Source: Rhizobium indicum | GTDB lineage: Bacteria > Pseudomonadota > Alphaproteobacteria > Rhizobiales > Rhizobiaceae | DNA: 64,000 nt | Direction of reading: 5' to 3' | Assembly: GCF_005862305.2 (NCBI RefSeq) | Contig: NZ_CP054021.1 | Span: 4,071,501-4,135,500, forward strand | In this document: positions 1 through 7,508 of the stretch, piece after piece | Layout of the letters: every line of letters begins with the position of its first letter | How positions within the stretch are numbered: position 1 is the stretch's first letter | Translations under genes and position numbers: made by a program | Notes under the pieces: generated by a model | Seen by the model: only the letters and a program-made list of their open reading frames with translations | Database searches by the model: none | What the model was told of the DNA's origin: nothing

Positions 1-710
1 GTCCGTTCGGCCATTACGACAAGGGCCAGCTCCAGCGCGGCCTCAAGGTCTACACGGAAGTCTGTGCAGCCTGTCATTCGATGAAGCTCGTGCCTTTCCG
101 CACGCTCGACGAACTCGGCTATTCCGAGGCGCAGGTGAAGGCCTTCGCCGCGAATTACGAGGTCCAGGACGGTCCCGACGCCAGCGGCGAGATGTTTACC
201 CGCAAGGCGGTTCCTTCCGATTACTTCCCGTCGCCTTTCCCCAATGCTGAAGCCGCGGCTGCTTCCAACAATGGCGCGGCTCCGCCCGATTTTTCGTTGA
301 TCGCCAAGGCCCGCTCAGTCGAGCGCGGCTTTCCGCAGTTCGTTTTCGACATTTTCACGCAATATCAGGAAAGCGGCCCGGACTATATCCACGCACTGCT
401 GACCGGCTATGAAGAGCCGCCGGCCGGTTTCCAGGTGCCGCAGGGCGGACATTATAACCCTTATTTCAATGCTGCCGCCGTCCTTGCCATGCCGAAGCCG
501 CTCTCTGACGGCCAGGTGACCTATGACGATGGCGCGCCGGCGACGGTCGACCAGTATTCGAGGGACGTTACCGCCTTCCTGATGTGGGCCGCTGAGCCGC
601 ATCTCGATGAGCGCAAGCGCACCGGCTTCATGGTCATGATTTTCCTGGCGATCTTCACGGTGCTGATCTACCTGACGAAGCGCTCGATCTACGCCAATAA
701 GGAACATTGA
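1..710 (+). CDS. petC: cytochrome c1, 3' part of gene
   Basis: This is the C-terminal part of cytochrome c1, the c-type haem subunit of the cytochrome bc1 complex, which passes electrons from the Rieske protein to soluble or membrane cytochrome c on the periplasmic side. The reading frame is already open at the window edge (first full codon at base 3) and reads the haem-binding motif CAACH at bases 63-77, just before the first ATG at 81, so the ATG is internal. Near the C terminus a hydrophobic segment ([15 protein letters not shown]) followed by basic residues is the usual single membrane anchor. The Rieske and cytochrome b genes should lie just outside the window. A hairpin terminator follows. 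Confidence 0.93.
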   Translation, partial: PFGHYDKGQLQRGLKVYTEVCAACHSMKLVPFRTLDELGYSEAQVKAFAANYEVQDGPDASGEMFTRKAVPSDYFPSPFPNAEAAAASNNGAAPPDFSLIAKARSVERGFPQFVFDIFTQYQESGPDYIHALLTGYEEPPAGFQVPQGGHYNPYFNAAAVLAMPKPLSDGQVTYDDGAPATVDQYSRDVTAFLMWAAEPHLDERKRTGFMVMIFLAIFTVLIYLTKRSIYANKEH

Positions 711-731
711 GCGGTTCCCCGCCGGATTTCG

Positions 732-758
732 AAAGGCGGCCTACGGGTCGCCTTTTTT
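732..758 (+). terminator. Rho-independent terminator after petC
   Basis: A 7-bp stem (AAAGGCG at 732-738 with CGCCTTT at 749-755) is followed by a T-run, 22 bases after the petC stop codon. It separates petC from apt. Confidence 0.7.
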
Positions 759-825
759 GTTGGTTCCGCCCCTGGCAATTGATAAAGTCCAGCCAGTTTC
801 ATGCGTTCGCAGATATGGATTTTCC

Positions 826-1368
826 ATGAACAATACGATTTCGGAGCTCGCAGCCAGCATCCGCTCCATTCCTGACTATCCCAAGCCCGGCATCATCTTC
901 CGCGACATCACCACGCTGCTTGGCAACCCTCGGGCTTTCCGCCGGGCGGTCGACGAACTCGTGCAGCCCTATGCGGGCACGAAGATCGACAAGATCGCCG
1001 GCATGGAGGCGCGCGGCTTCATCCTCGGCGGCGCGGTGGCGCACCAGCTTTCCTCAGGTTTCGTACCGATCCGCAAGAAAGGTAAGCTGCCGCACGAGAC
1101 CGTGCGCATCGCCTACAGCCTGGAATATGGCGTCGACGAGATGGAGATGCATCGCGATGCTGTCCAGCCCGGCGAGAAGGTGATCCTGGTCGACGATCTG
1201 ATCGCCACCGGCGGCACGGCGGTCGGTGCGACGAAGCTACTGCGCCAGATCGGCGCGGAAGTGGTCGGCGCCTGTTTCGTCATCGACCTGCCGGATCTTG
1301 GCGGCCGCAAGAAGCTGGAAGACCTCGGCGTCGTCGTGCATACGCTGGTTGAATTCTCCGGCCACTGA
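826..1368 (+). CDS. apt: adenine phosphoribosyltransferase
   Basis: The enzyme salvages adenine by condensing it with PRPP to AMP in the cytoplasm. The product is 180 residues, the normal size for the family. The PRPP-binding loop [14 protein letters not shown] lies at residues 119-132 and the family motif EARGF at 61-65. I chose the ATG at 826 because it gives the standard N terminus ([19 protein letters not shown]); an upstream in-frame start at 757 would add 23 unrelated residues and lies in the petC terminator. The gene is monocistronic and converges on the MaoC-like pair. Confidence 0.95.
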   Translation: MNNTISELAASIRSIPDYPKPGIIFRDITTLLGNPRAFRRAVDELVQPYAGTKIDKIAGMEARGFILGGAVAHQLSSGFVPIRKKGKLPHETVRIAYSLEYGVDEMEMHRDAVQPGEKVILVDDLIATGGTAVGATKLLRQIGAEVVGACFVIDLPDLGGRKKLEDLGVVVHTLVEFSGH

Positions 1369-1392
1369 GCCCTCGTCCTGCTGCCTGCAGCG

Positions 1393-1860
1393 TCAGTCGA
1401 ATTCGAGCACGCCGCTTTCGAAGCGGATAACGGCATCGCCGTTTTGATTGACGCCCTCGCAGAGGATGGTGTTGAGGTGCCATCCCGGCCGCGACGCGAG
1501 CGCCCGGCTGGCGAGGAAGGCGACGGAGTAGGTGACGACGTCGCCTGCGAAGACCGGCCGCAGCCATTGCAGTTTCTGGAAACCGGGCGAAGGACCGAGG
1601 TTCGGCGACGTCTGGCCCCTTTGCGCGAGTGCGGCGCTCTGCCTTTCCCAAAAAGCGAGGAAGGTCCGCATCCAGGCGGCGGTGGTGTGCCAGCCCGAGG
1701 CGCAGAGATCGCCGAAGAGGGTGTCCTTGGCGGCTTCTTTGTCGACGTGGAAACGCTGCGGATCGTAGCGCGTCGCGAAACGGATGATGTTTTCCTCGGT
1801 AAAAGTGTAGCTGCCGATCTCGGCCTTCTCGCCAACCGCGTAAAGCTCGGACATCCTCAT
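1393..1860 (-). CDS. MaoC-like hot-dog dehydratase (second of pair)
   Basis: A 155-residue single hot-dog fold protein of the MaoC / (R)-specific enoyl-CoA hydratase group. The hydratase-type segment YDPQRFHVDKEAA (about residues 32-44), where Asp and His are the usual catalytic pair, is followed by GDLCASGWHT. The substrate cannot be read from the sequence; acyl-CoA derivatives are usual for the family. It starts with ATG overlapping the stop of the upstream paralogue by four bases (ATGA), so the two are translationally coupled and may form a hetero-oligomer. The two proteins share the pattern FDPQ/YDPQ-HxD-ASGWHT and look like an old tandem duplication. Confidence 0.82.
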   Translation of the reverse strand: MRMSELYAVGEKAEIGSYTFTEENIIRFATRYDPQRFHVDKEAAKDTLFGDLCASGWHTTAAWMRTFLAFWERQSAALAQRGQTSPNLGPSPGFQKLQWLRPVFAGDVVTYSVAFLASRALASRPGWHLNTILCEGVNQNGDAVIRFESGVLEFD

Positions 1861-2348
1861 GCTGATGTCTCCGGGTTTATGCCGATTTCCGCGGGCCGGG
1901 CGCGCATGCCGAACATGACCGAGTTCTCCGAGACGCAGACGAGTTCGCCGCGCTGGTTTTCCACGTCGTGGCGAAACTTGACGATGCCCATGCCGGGGCG
2001 CGATCGCATCGGCCGGGCTTCAAGCACGGTCGAGTGGCCGGACAGCGTGTCGCCGGCAAGCACCGGCTTTCGCCATTCCATCAGGTCGACGCCCGGCGCA
2101 CCTTCGCAGAGCGAGTTCAGCACATAGCTGTCGGCCATCATGCGCATGAACATCGAAGAGGTATGCCAGCCGGAGGCGGCAAGGCCGCCGAGAATGCTGG
2201 CGCGGCCGGCAGCCTCATCGAGATGCATCGGTTGCGGGTCGAATTCGCTTGCGAACTCAATGATTTCCTCTGTGGTCACCGGCTTCGGGCCAAGCGCGAA
2301 GCGGCGGCCGGGCTGGAAATCCTCGAAGGAAAGCTTTTCTGCCGACAT
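1857..2348 (-). CDS. MaoC-like hot-dog dehydratase (first of pair)
   Basis: A 163-residue MaoC-domain protein with the catalytic-type segment FDPQPMHLDEAAG and the AASGWHT motif. I chose the ATG at 2348 because a good Shine-Dalgarno (GGGAGGAGCG) precedes it and it gives MSAEKLSFEDFQPG, the usual start of this group; an upstream ATG adds nine residues without support. It is the first gene of a two-gene operon with the paralogue at 1393-1860. The role is probably acyl-CoA hydration or a related thioester reaction; the substrate is unknown. Confidence 0.83.
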   Translation of the reverse strand: MSAEKLSFEDFQPGRRFALGPKPVTTEEIIEFASEFDPQPMHLDEAAGRASILGGLAASGWHTSSMFMRMMADSYVLNSLCEGAPGVDLMEWRKPVLAGDTLSGHSTVLEARPMRSRPGMGIVKFRHDVENQRGELVCVSENSVMFGMRARPAEIGINPETSA

Positions 2349-2429
2349 TCGCTCCTCCCGCCATATGCAGCGCACAATGCTTACAATAGCATCCGCGCGG
2401 GCTCAATGATTCCGGGGAGATAAACCGGC

Positions 2430-3527
2430 ATGACTGAACTAAGGTCGATACTCGACGAGGCCGTGCGCCAGGAGCTGATTTCGCCGCAGGCGGGCGTGCG
2501 GCTTTTGCCGTTCCTGACGGAGCGCGGGGTCGTCATCGCTGAGGCACAGCCGGCAATGGAAGCGGAGGGGCAGGCCTGGTCGGATACCGAGACGCCACGC
2601 TTTGTGCGCGGCTTCCACGATGTGCTGATCACCATCGGCGTCGTGGTGGCGCTCGGCGGCCTCTGGGGGCTTGCCGCACTTTATGCCGTGCTGCCTGCGA
2701 TCATCGTGCTTTCGGAAATCCTGGTGCGCCGCCAGCGGCTCGCTTTGCCGGCCGTCAGCCTGACGATTGCGCTGTTCTGCTGGACATTCGTGCTGATGTC
2801 CTTCTTCTTCAAGCCGGGAACATCAGCCTTCAATGATATCGGGGCGGAGGCGACGCAGTTCGTCGCCGGCTTCCCGATCATTCTCGGCCTCTATTATGCC
2901 CGGTATCGCGTGCCTCTGTCGCTGGCGCTCTGCATCACCTCGGCCCTTGCGCTGGTGCTCACCCTGCTATTGCGCCTCATGCAATGGGCGAGCGGCGATC
3001 CGCAATTCTTCGCCAACCATCCCCTCCTGCTCGCGGTGGTCTTCCTCGTTTGCGCGCTCGGGCTGTTTGCAACGGCGCTCCATTTCGACCTCGGCGATCG
3101 GCTGCGCCGGACAACGCGCTCCGATATCGCCTTCTGGCTTCACCTCGGCGCGGCACCGGCCCTGCTCTTCAGCGTAAGGCTGCTGATGTCGTTCGACGGC
3201 AATTTGCTCGATGTTGCTCAGGAGGTATCGATCAAGACACCCATCATTGTTATCAGCGTGGTGGTGTTGATGCTGATCGGCCTTGTCATCGATCGACGCG
3301 CCTTCGTCACGTCAGGCCTGCTGTCGCTCGGTTTTGCGATCTACGGCATTTTCCGGCAGGGGAGTGCGACGGTTGACACCTATATCTTCACGACGCTGAT
3401 CGTCGTCGGAGCGATCGTGCTCATCATCGGTACCGGCTGGATGCCGCTGCGCCGCATCGTGCTGCGGGCACTGCCGGCTGCCATTTCGCAAAGACTGCCG
3501 CCGGCCGTCTTAGGGGCAACCCCGTAA
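2430..3527 (+). CDS. DUF2157-type polytopic membrane protein
   Basis: A 365-residue integral membrane protein. The N-terminal ~60 residues are soluble and resemble the DUF2157 N-terminal region (L-x-EAVRQELISPQ); about ten hydrophobic segments follow, starting at FHDVLITIGVVVALGGLWGL. Function is unknown for the family. The ATG at 2430 follows a purine-rich GGGGAGA ribosome-binding site. It is divergent from the MaoC pair, and a perfect 12-bp inverted repeat lies just past its stop. Confidence 0.75.
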   Translation: MTELRSILDEAVRQELISPQAGVRLLPFLTERGVVIAEAQPAMEAEGQAWSDTETPRFVRGFHDVLITIGVVVALGGLWGLAALYAVLPAIIVLSEILVRRQRLALPAVSLTIALFCWTFVLMSFFFKPGTSAFNDIGAEATQFVAGFPIILGLYYARYRVPLSLALCITSALALVLTLLLRLMQWASGDPQFFANHPLLLAVVFLVCALGLFATALHFDLGDRLRRTTRSDIAFWLHLGAAPALLFSVRLLMSFDGNLLDVAQEVSIKTPIIVISVVVLMLIGLVIDRRAFVTSGLLSLGFAIYGIFRQGSATVDTYIFTTLIVVGAIVLIIGTGWMPLRRIVLRALPAAISQRLPPAVLGATP

Positions 3528-3535
3528 ATGTTACG

Positions 3536-3570
3536 ATTTCGCCCAAACCGCTGAGCGATTTGGGCGAAAT
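3536..3570. repeat. 12-bp perfect inverted repeat, possible bidirectional terminator or repeat half-element
   Basis: ATTTCGCCCAAA (3536-3547) pairs with TTTGGGCGAAAT (3559-3570) around an 11-base loop. It sits between the convergent DUF2157 gene and ychF. The core (CCCAAA-CCGCTG-TTTGGGCG) matches half of the longer repeats at 6594 and 23441, so it may be a degenerate RIME-type element that now serves as a transcription end for both genes. Confidence 0.6.
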
Positions 3571-3599
3571 GAATTGATCGGGATAGCGGCAATTTCCGT

Positions 3600-4703
3600 T
3601 CAGGTGTTGAAGCGGAAGTGGATGACGTCGCCGTCCTGGACGACGTATTCCTTGCCTTCGTCGCGCGCCTTGCCGGCATCCTTGGCGCCGACTTCGCCGT
3701 TGTATTTGATGTAGTCGTCATAGGCGATGGTGTTGGCGCGGATGAAGCCACGCTCGAAATCCGAATGGATGACGCCGGCGGCCTGTGGCGCCTTGGTGCC
3801 GCGCTCGATCGTCCAGGCGCGCGTTTCCTTCGGGCCGACAGTGAAATAGGTGATGAGGTGGAGCAGCTTGTAGCCGGCACGGATCAGCCGGTCGAGGCCG
3901 GCCTCGTCAAGGTCGAGGGCGGAGAGGAATTCCTTGGCTTCCTCCTCGGGAAGCTGGGCAACCTCCGATTCGATCGCCGCCGAGATGACGACGGTTTCGG
4001 CACCCTGTTCCTTCGCCATGACGGCAACGGCCTCGGTGAATTCGTTGCCGGTCGAGGCATCGCCTTCGGCGACGTTGCAGACGTAGAGCACCGGATGCGA
4101 GGTCAGAAGATTGAGGCTCTTGAGGATGACGATTTCTTCCGCATCGAGCGTCGACAGCAGCGTGCGAACCGGCTTGCCTTCGTTGAGCAGCTTCAGCGAG
4201 GCATCCATGATCGGCAGCATCGCCACCGATTCCTTGTCCTTGCCGGTGGCGCGCTTGCGCGTCTGCTCGGTGCGGCGCTCCAGGCTTTCGAGGTCGGCAA
4301 GCATCAGCTCGGTCTCGATCGTCTCGGCATCGGCGACGGGGTTGATGCGGCCCTCGACATGAGTGATGTCGCTGTCTTCGAAGCAGCGGAGCACATGGAC
4401 GATGGCGTCGACCTCGCGGATATTGGCGAGGAACTGGTTGCCGAGGCCTTCACCCTTCGAGGCGCCGCGCACCAGGCCGGCAATGTCGACGAAGGAGATG
4501 CGGGTCGGGATCAGTTCCTTGGACTTGGCAATGTCGGCAAGCTTGCGCATGCGTGGATCGGGAACGGCGACTTCGCCGGTGTTCGGCTCGATGGTGCAGA
4601 AGGGATAATTCGCCGCCTGTGCGGCGGCCGTCTTGGTGAGCGCGTTGAAGAGGGTCGATTTGCCGACATTCGGCAGCCCGACGATACCGCATTTGAAGCC
4701 CAT
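3600..4703 (-). CDS. ychF: redox-regulated ATPase YchF (OLA1 family)
   Basis: A universally conserved Obg-family P-loop NTPase that prefers ATP and binds ribosomes. The G1 loop GLPNVGKST is at about residues 8-16, the G3 motif is DIAG, and the usual NKxD of GTPases is replaced by NVAE, as expected for an ATP-specific YchF. The C terminus is the TGS domain ([12 protein letters not shown], ending [10 protein letters not shown]). The ATG at 4703 gives [17 protein letters not shown] and 367 residues, normal length; the longer frame to 4796 has no family similarity. In many proteobacteria ychF sits beside pth and rplY; here pth is about 1.1 kb away with clpS and a GNAT gene between. Confidence 0.95.
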   Translation of the reverse strand: MGFKCGIVGLPNVGKSTLFNALTKTAAAQAANYPFCTIEPNTGEVAVPDPRMRKLADIAKSKELIPTRISFVDIAGLVRGASKGEGLGNQFLANIREVDAIVHVLRCFEDSDITHVEGRINPVADAETIETELMLADLESLERRTEQTRKRATGKDKESVAMLPIMDASLKLLNEGKPVRTLLSTLDAEEIVILKSLNLLTSHPVLYVCNVAEGDASTGNEFTEAVAVMAKEQGAETVVISAAIESEVAQLPEEEAKEFLSALDLDEAGLDRLIRAGYKLLHLITYFTVGPKETRAWTIERGTKAPQAAGVIHSDFERGFIRANTIAYDDYIKYNGEVGAKDAGKARDEGKEYVVQDGDVIHFRFNT

Positions 4704-5044
4704 GGCTAAAACCTGCTGTTCTTGAATTCCTTGCTGGTGCCTATGGGATAAAGGAGCAATATGGTCAAGTCTTAGAGAGCTTTTAGCGTCGCTCACTTGC
4801 CGACAGATCGGTGCTGGCCTATTCTTGAAAGCGACGGAGATTTGGACGTATTGCTGATTTCACCAGAATGCCGGTCGCTGTTCGCATAGACGAAGTTGAC
4901 CTTTCGGTGACGATGCCGGCGACCAGCTCCTGCCCGTTTGAGGTCGGGAGCCGCACCGGTTAACCGTCAAAAATTCGTCATCGACAATGATTAGATGGTT
5001 TTGAAGATTGCTGACCCCATGTCATCAACGGGTGGATTTTTCCG
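4704..5044. other. intergenic region ychF-clpS
   Basis: A 341-base divergent region that should hold the promoters of ychF (leftward) and clpS (rightward). I see no repeat, hairpin terminator, RNA gene or convincing small ORF in it. Confidence 0.5.
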
Positions 5045-5356
5045 ATGAGTGACAATGACATTGCACTGAAACCGAAGGCCAAAGTGAAGCTCAAGCTGGA
5101 CAAGCCGAAGCTCTACAAGGTCATTCTCGTCAATGACGATTATACGCCGCGCGAATTGGTGATCATGATCCTGAAGGCCGTCTTCCGCATGAGCGAGGAG
5201 ACCGGCTACCGGGTGATGATGACGGCGCACAAGCTGGGTTCCTGCGTGGTCGTGGTCTGCGTCAGGGACATCGCCGAGACCAAGGCCAAGGAAGGCATCG
5301 ACCTTGCCAAGGGCATGGGCTTTCCGCTGATGTTCACCACCGAACCGGAGGAATAG
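5045..5356 (+). CDS. clpS: ATP-dependent Clp protease adaptor ClpS (short ClpS2-type)
   Basis: An N-recognin adaptor that delivers N-degron substrates to ClpAP. The 103-residue protein has the ClpS core LYKVILVNDDYTPRELVIM, whose NDDYTP lines the N-end pocket, and the helix motif MTAHKLGSC with a His in the position used for docking. Alphaproteobacteria usually carry two paralogues: ClpS1, which normally has clpA next to it, and a second one often called ClpS2. No clpA is adjacent here, and the Lys-rich N terminus (KPKAKVKLKLDKPK) fits ClpS2. The ribosome-binding site is weak. Confidence 0.88.
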   Translation: MSDNDIALKPKAKVKLKLDKPKLYKVILVNDDYTPRELVIMILKAVFRMSEETGYRVMMTAHKLGSCVVVVCVRDIAETKAKEGIDLAKGMGFPLMFTTEPEE

Positions 5357-5387
5357 GCGTTTTCCGAGGGCCGCCCCGAATATGGAT

Positions 5388-5840
5388 TCAGGGCCGGCGG
5401 ATCTGATAGCCGGTCTTGTCCTGCACGAAACCGCAATTCTCATAGAACCGCAACGTTGCCGGATTCTTCGAGCCGGTAAGCAGCATCACCTTGTAGCATC
5501 CGTCGTTCCAGGCGTCTGCGACCGCGTGGCCGATGACGGCGCGGGCATAGCCGCGCTTGCGATGATCGGCATGGGTGACGACGTTTTCGATGAGCGCATA
5601 GGGCGCGCCGTTCCGTGTCAGGTTCGGCACGACGACGCTTGTGACGGTGGCGACGGCGACCTCACCCGCAAAACCGATGAAGACGGTCATGCCGGGCTGG
5701 GCCAGGATGGCGAAAAAGCGTTCTTCGGCGATGGCCTCGTCAAGAACCGGATCGGTGGGGTTCAGGTGACGGTAAAGCCTCATGAGACCGGCAAGATCGC
5801 CGCGGGCAGCCGGGCGGATGACGACGTCTTGATCCGGCAT
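5388..5840 (-). CDS. GNAT family N-acetyltransferase
   Basis: A 150-residue acetyltransferase of the GNAT fold. The acetyl-CoA pyrophosphate loop is visible as HADHRKRGYARAVI, and the C-terminal part (NPATLRFYENCGF) is the typical beta-bulge region. The substrate is unknown. The ATG at 5840 lies only five bases past the pth stop, so it is probably co-transcribed with pth; the longer open frame runs through pth in another frame and is ignored. Confidence 0.85.
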   Translation of the reverse strand: MPDQDVVIRPAARGDLAGLMRLYRHLNPTDPVLDEAIAEERFFAILAQPGMTVFIGFAGEVAVATVTSVVVPNLTRNGAPYALIENVVTHADHRKRGYARAVIGHAVADAWNDGCYKVMLLTGSKNPATLRFYENCGFVQDKTGYQIRRP

Positions 5841-5845
5841 CGGTC

Positions 5846-6577
5846 TCAATCGCCCTTTTTGCCGAACATCTTTTTCAGCATGTCGGCCAACGGGCCGGTG
5901 GCCGGCAACTTCGGCTGATTGTGGTTGCGGGCCCGATGGATATGTGACTGGCCGGCCGGCTTCTTCTCGGCGTCCTTCTTTTCCTTCGCCGGTTTCTCCT
6001 CCTCGGCCTTTCCGCCGAGCGCCAGCGCGATCTTGTTCATCAGCTGCGAATCTTCGTTTCGCACCAGCATGTCGGCATTGTCGGCGAGCGTGTCGAGAAG
6101 CGGCTCCAGCCAGGCCTTGTCGGCCTTGGCGAAATCGCCGAGCACATGGTTCTGCACCATTTCCTTGATGCCGGGATGGCCGATACCGAGGCGTAGCCGC
6201 CGGTATTCCCTGCCGCAATGCGCATCGAGCGACTTGATGCCGTTGTGGCCGTTGTGGCCGCCGCCGGTCTTCAGCCGCGCCTTGCCCTCAGGAAGGTCGA
6301 GCTCGTCGTAGATGGCCACGAGATCGGCCGGCTGGAGCTTGTAGAAACGCATCGCTTCGCCGACGGACTCGCCGGAAAGGTTCATAAAGGTCTGCGGCTT
6401 CATCAGCAGCACTTTCTCGCCGCCGACCTCGCCCTCGGCGATCTCGGCCCTGAACTTCTTCGACCAGGGCGAAAAGCTGTGGCGCCTATGGATGGCGTCG
6501 ACGGCCATGAAGCCGATATTGTGGCGGTTGCCGACGTATTTGCCGCCGGGATTGCCGAGACCCGCGATGATCAGCAT
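5846..6577 (-). CDS. pth: peptidyl-tRNA hydrolase with long charged C-terminal tail
   Basis: The enzyme releases tRNA from peptidyl-tRNA that has dropped off ribosomes. Catalytic and binding residues are visible: Asn9, His19 (NRHNIGF) and Asp in IYDELDLP. The protein is 243 residues, about 50 longer than the E. coli enzyme; the extra part is a Lys/Glu-rich linker ending in [14 protein letters not shown], which could be an amphipathic helix. Such tails are common in Rhizobiales orthologues. The gene follows a RIME-like repeat and is probably followed in the same transcript by the GNAT gene. Confidence 0.94.
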   Translation of the reverse strand: MLIIAGLGNPGGKYVGNRHNIGFMAVDAIHRRHSFSPWSKKFRAEIAEGEVGGEKVLLMKPQTFMNLSGESVGEAMRFYKLQPADLVAIYDELDLPEGKARLKTGGGHNGHNGIKSLDAHCGREYRRLRLGIGHPGIKEMVQNHVLGDFAKADKAWLEPLLDTLADNADMLVRNEDSQLMNKIALALGGKAEEEKPAKEKKDAEKKPAGQSHIHRARNHNQPKLPATGPLADMLKKMFGKKGD

Positions 6578-6593
6578 GGCCTGTTTTTCCTCG

Positions 6594-6702
6594 CTAAAGC
6601 ATGTCGCGCAAAAGTGTGCAGCGGTTTTGCGACAAACGACATGCGTAAAAACAAAGACCTAAAGCACGACAAGCGAATCTGAAAGATCGCGACGCGCTTT
6701 AG
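6594..6702. repeat. RIME-like palindromic intergenic element, copy A
   Basis: About 109 bases made of two imperfect palindromes: one centred on AAAAGTGTGCAGCGGTTTT and one ending in GCGACGCGCTTTAG. It is the same family as the element at 23441-23543, but in the opposite orientation. RIME elements are non-coding mosaic repeats known from Rhizobium and relatives. It lies between pth and the solute-binding protein gene. Confidence 0.75.
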
Positions 6703-6769
6703 AACTTCCCGCCGTTCACCACCGCGAAATGAAAGCAAAGTCAAGCGGAAAGGGCAGTTGTCTTCGGAG

Positions 6770-7483
6770 TCATTCCGACAGGTTCATGCCGTATTTCAGG
6801 AAGATCTGCTTCTGGTCGCCATTGGCGATCAGCTTGTCGAGAGCAGCCTGCATCCTGGCGAGCAGATCGTCCGGAAAGTTCTTCTCGCAAGCGATGCCCA
6901 TTGGCTGGGCGGAGAGCACGGTCACCAATTCCACCGGCTGGTCGGCCTTCAGCTTTTCGAAATAGAGTTCGGAGATCGGCATCATGTCGATGCGCCGGCC
7001 AAGCAGCTTGCGTAGCGTCGCATTGAAGTCGCTGGCGACATCGAGCTTGGTGAAACCCTTCTCCTTCAGGATCGTCTCGGTATAGTCCTCGCGCTGCGTG
7101 CCGACCGTATACTTCTTCGCCTCGTCCAGATTGCCGGCGGTGACGCCCGAGCCCTTGCGGGTGATCAGGATGTTGCGGTCGATGAGCAGCGGCTCGACCC
7201 ATTTGAACAAGGGGTCGCGTGCGCCGTTGTGGGCGGTCGCAAAGACACAAGTCATCGGCGCCGTGCGGGCAAGGCCGAAGGCGCGCGCCCAGGGCATGAT
7301 CTCGATCGTGTAGTCGACGCCGATCGCGGCCATCACCTTTTCGACCTGCTCGACGGTCGCGCCCTTGATCTCCTTGCCTTCGCGATAGTTGAAGGGGGCA
7401 TAGTCCTCGGTCGTGAACGTCACCGTTTGCGCATGGGCGGTGCAGGGCAGCGCCAGGCATGCGAGAAGCAGGAGCTTTTTCAT
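6770..7483 (-). CDS. periplasmic solute-binding protein, family 3
   Basis: A 237-residue exported protein with a signal peptide (MKKLLLLACLALPCTAHAQ) and the fold-type pattern of extracellular solute-binding protein family 3 (TFTTEDYAPFNYREG at the mature N terminus, then IDMMPISELYFEK). Such proteins bind amino acids or similar small ligands. There is no permease or ATPase gene beside it, so it is an orphan. I chose the ATG at 7483, nine bases after an AAGGAG sequence; ATGs at 7489 and 7492 lie too close to it. It starts 25 bases after the GGDEF/EAL gene, so the two are probably one operon and the binding protein may feed the sensor. Confidence 0.82.
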   Translation of the reverse strand: MKKLLLLACLALPCTAHAQTVTFTTEDYAPFNYREGKEIKGATVEQVEKVMAAIGVDYTIEIMPWARAFGLARTAPMTCVFATAHNGARDPLFKWVEPLLIDRNILITRKGSGVTAGNLDEAKKYTVGTQREDYTETILKEKGFTKLDVASDFNATLRKLLGRRIDMMPISELYFEKLKADQPVELVTVLSAQPMGIACEKNFPDDLLARMQAALDKLIANGDQKQIFLKYGMNLSE

Positions 7484-7508
7484 CTGCATCATCTCCTTGG
7501 TTCTTCGT

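Noticed and set aside
3618..4709. 363-codon plus-strand frame opposite ychF
   Set aside because: ychF motifs on the minus strand are unambiguous; the shadow frame has no known features.
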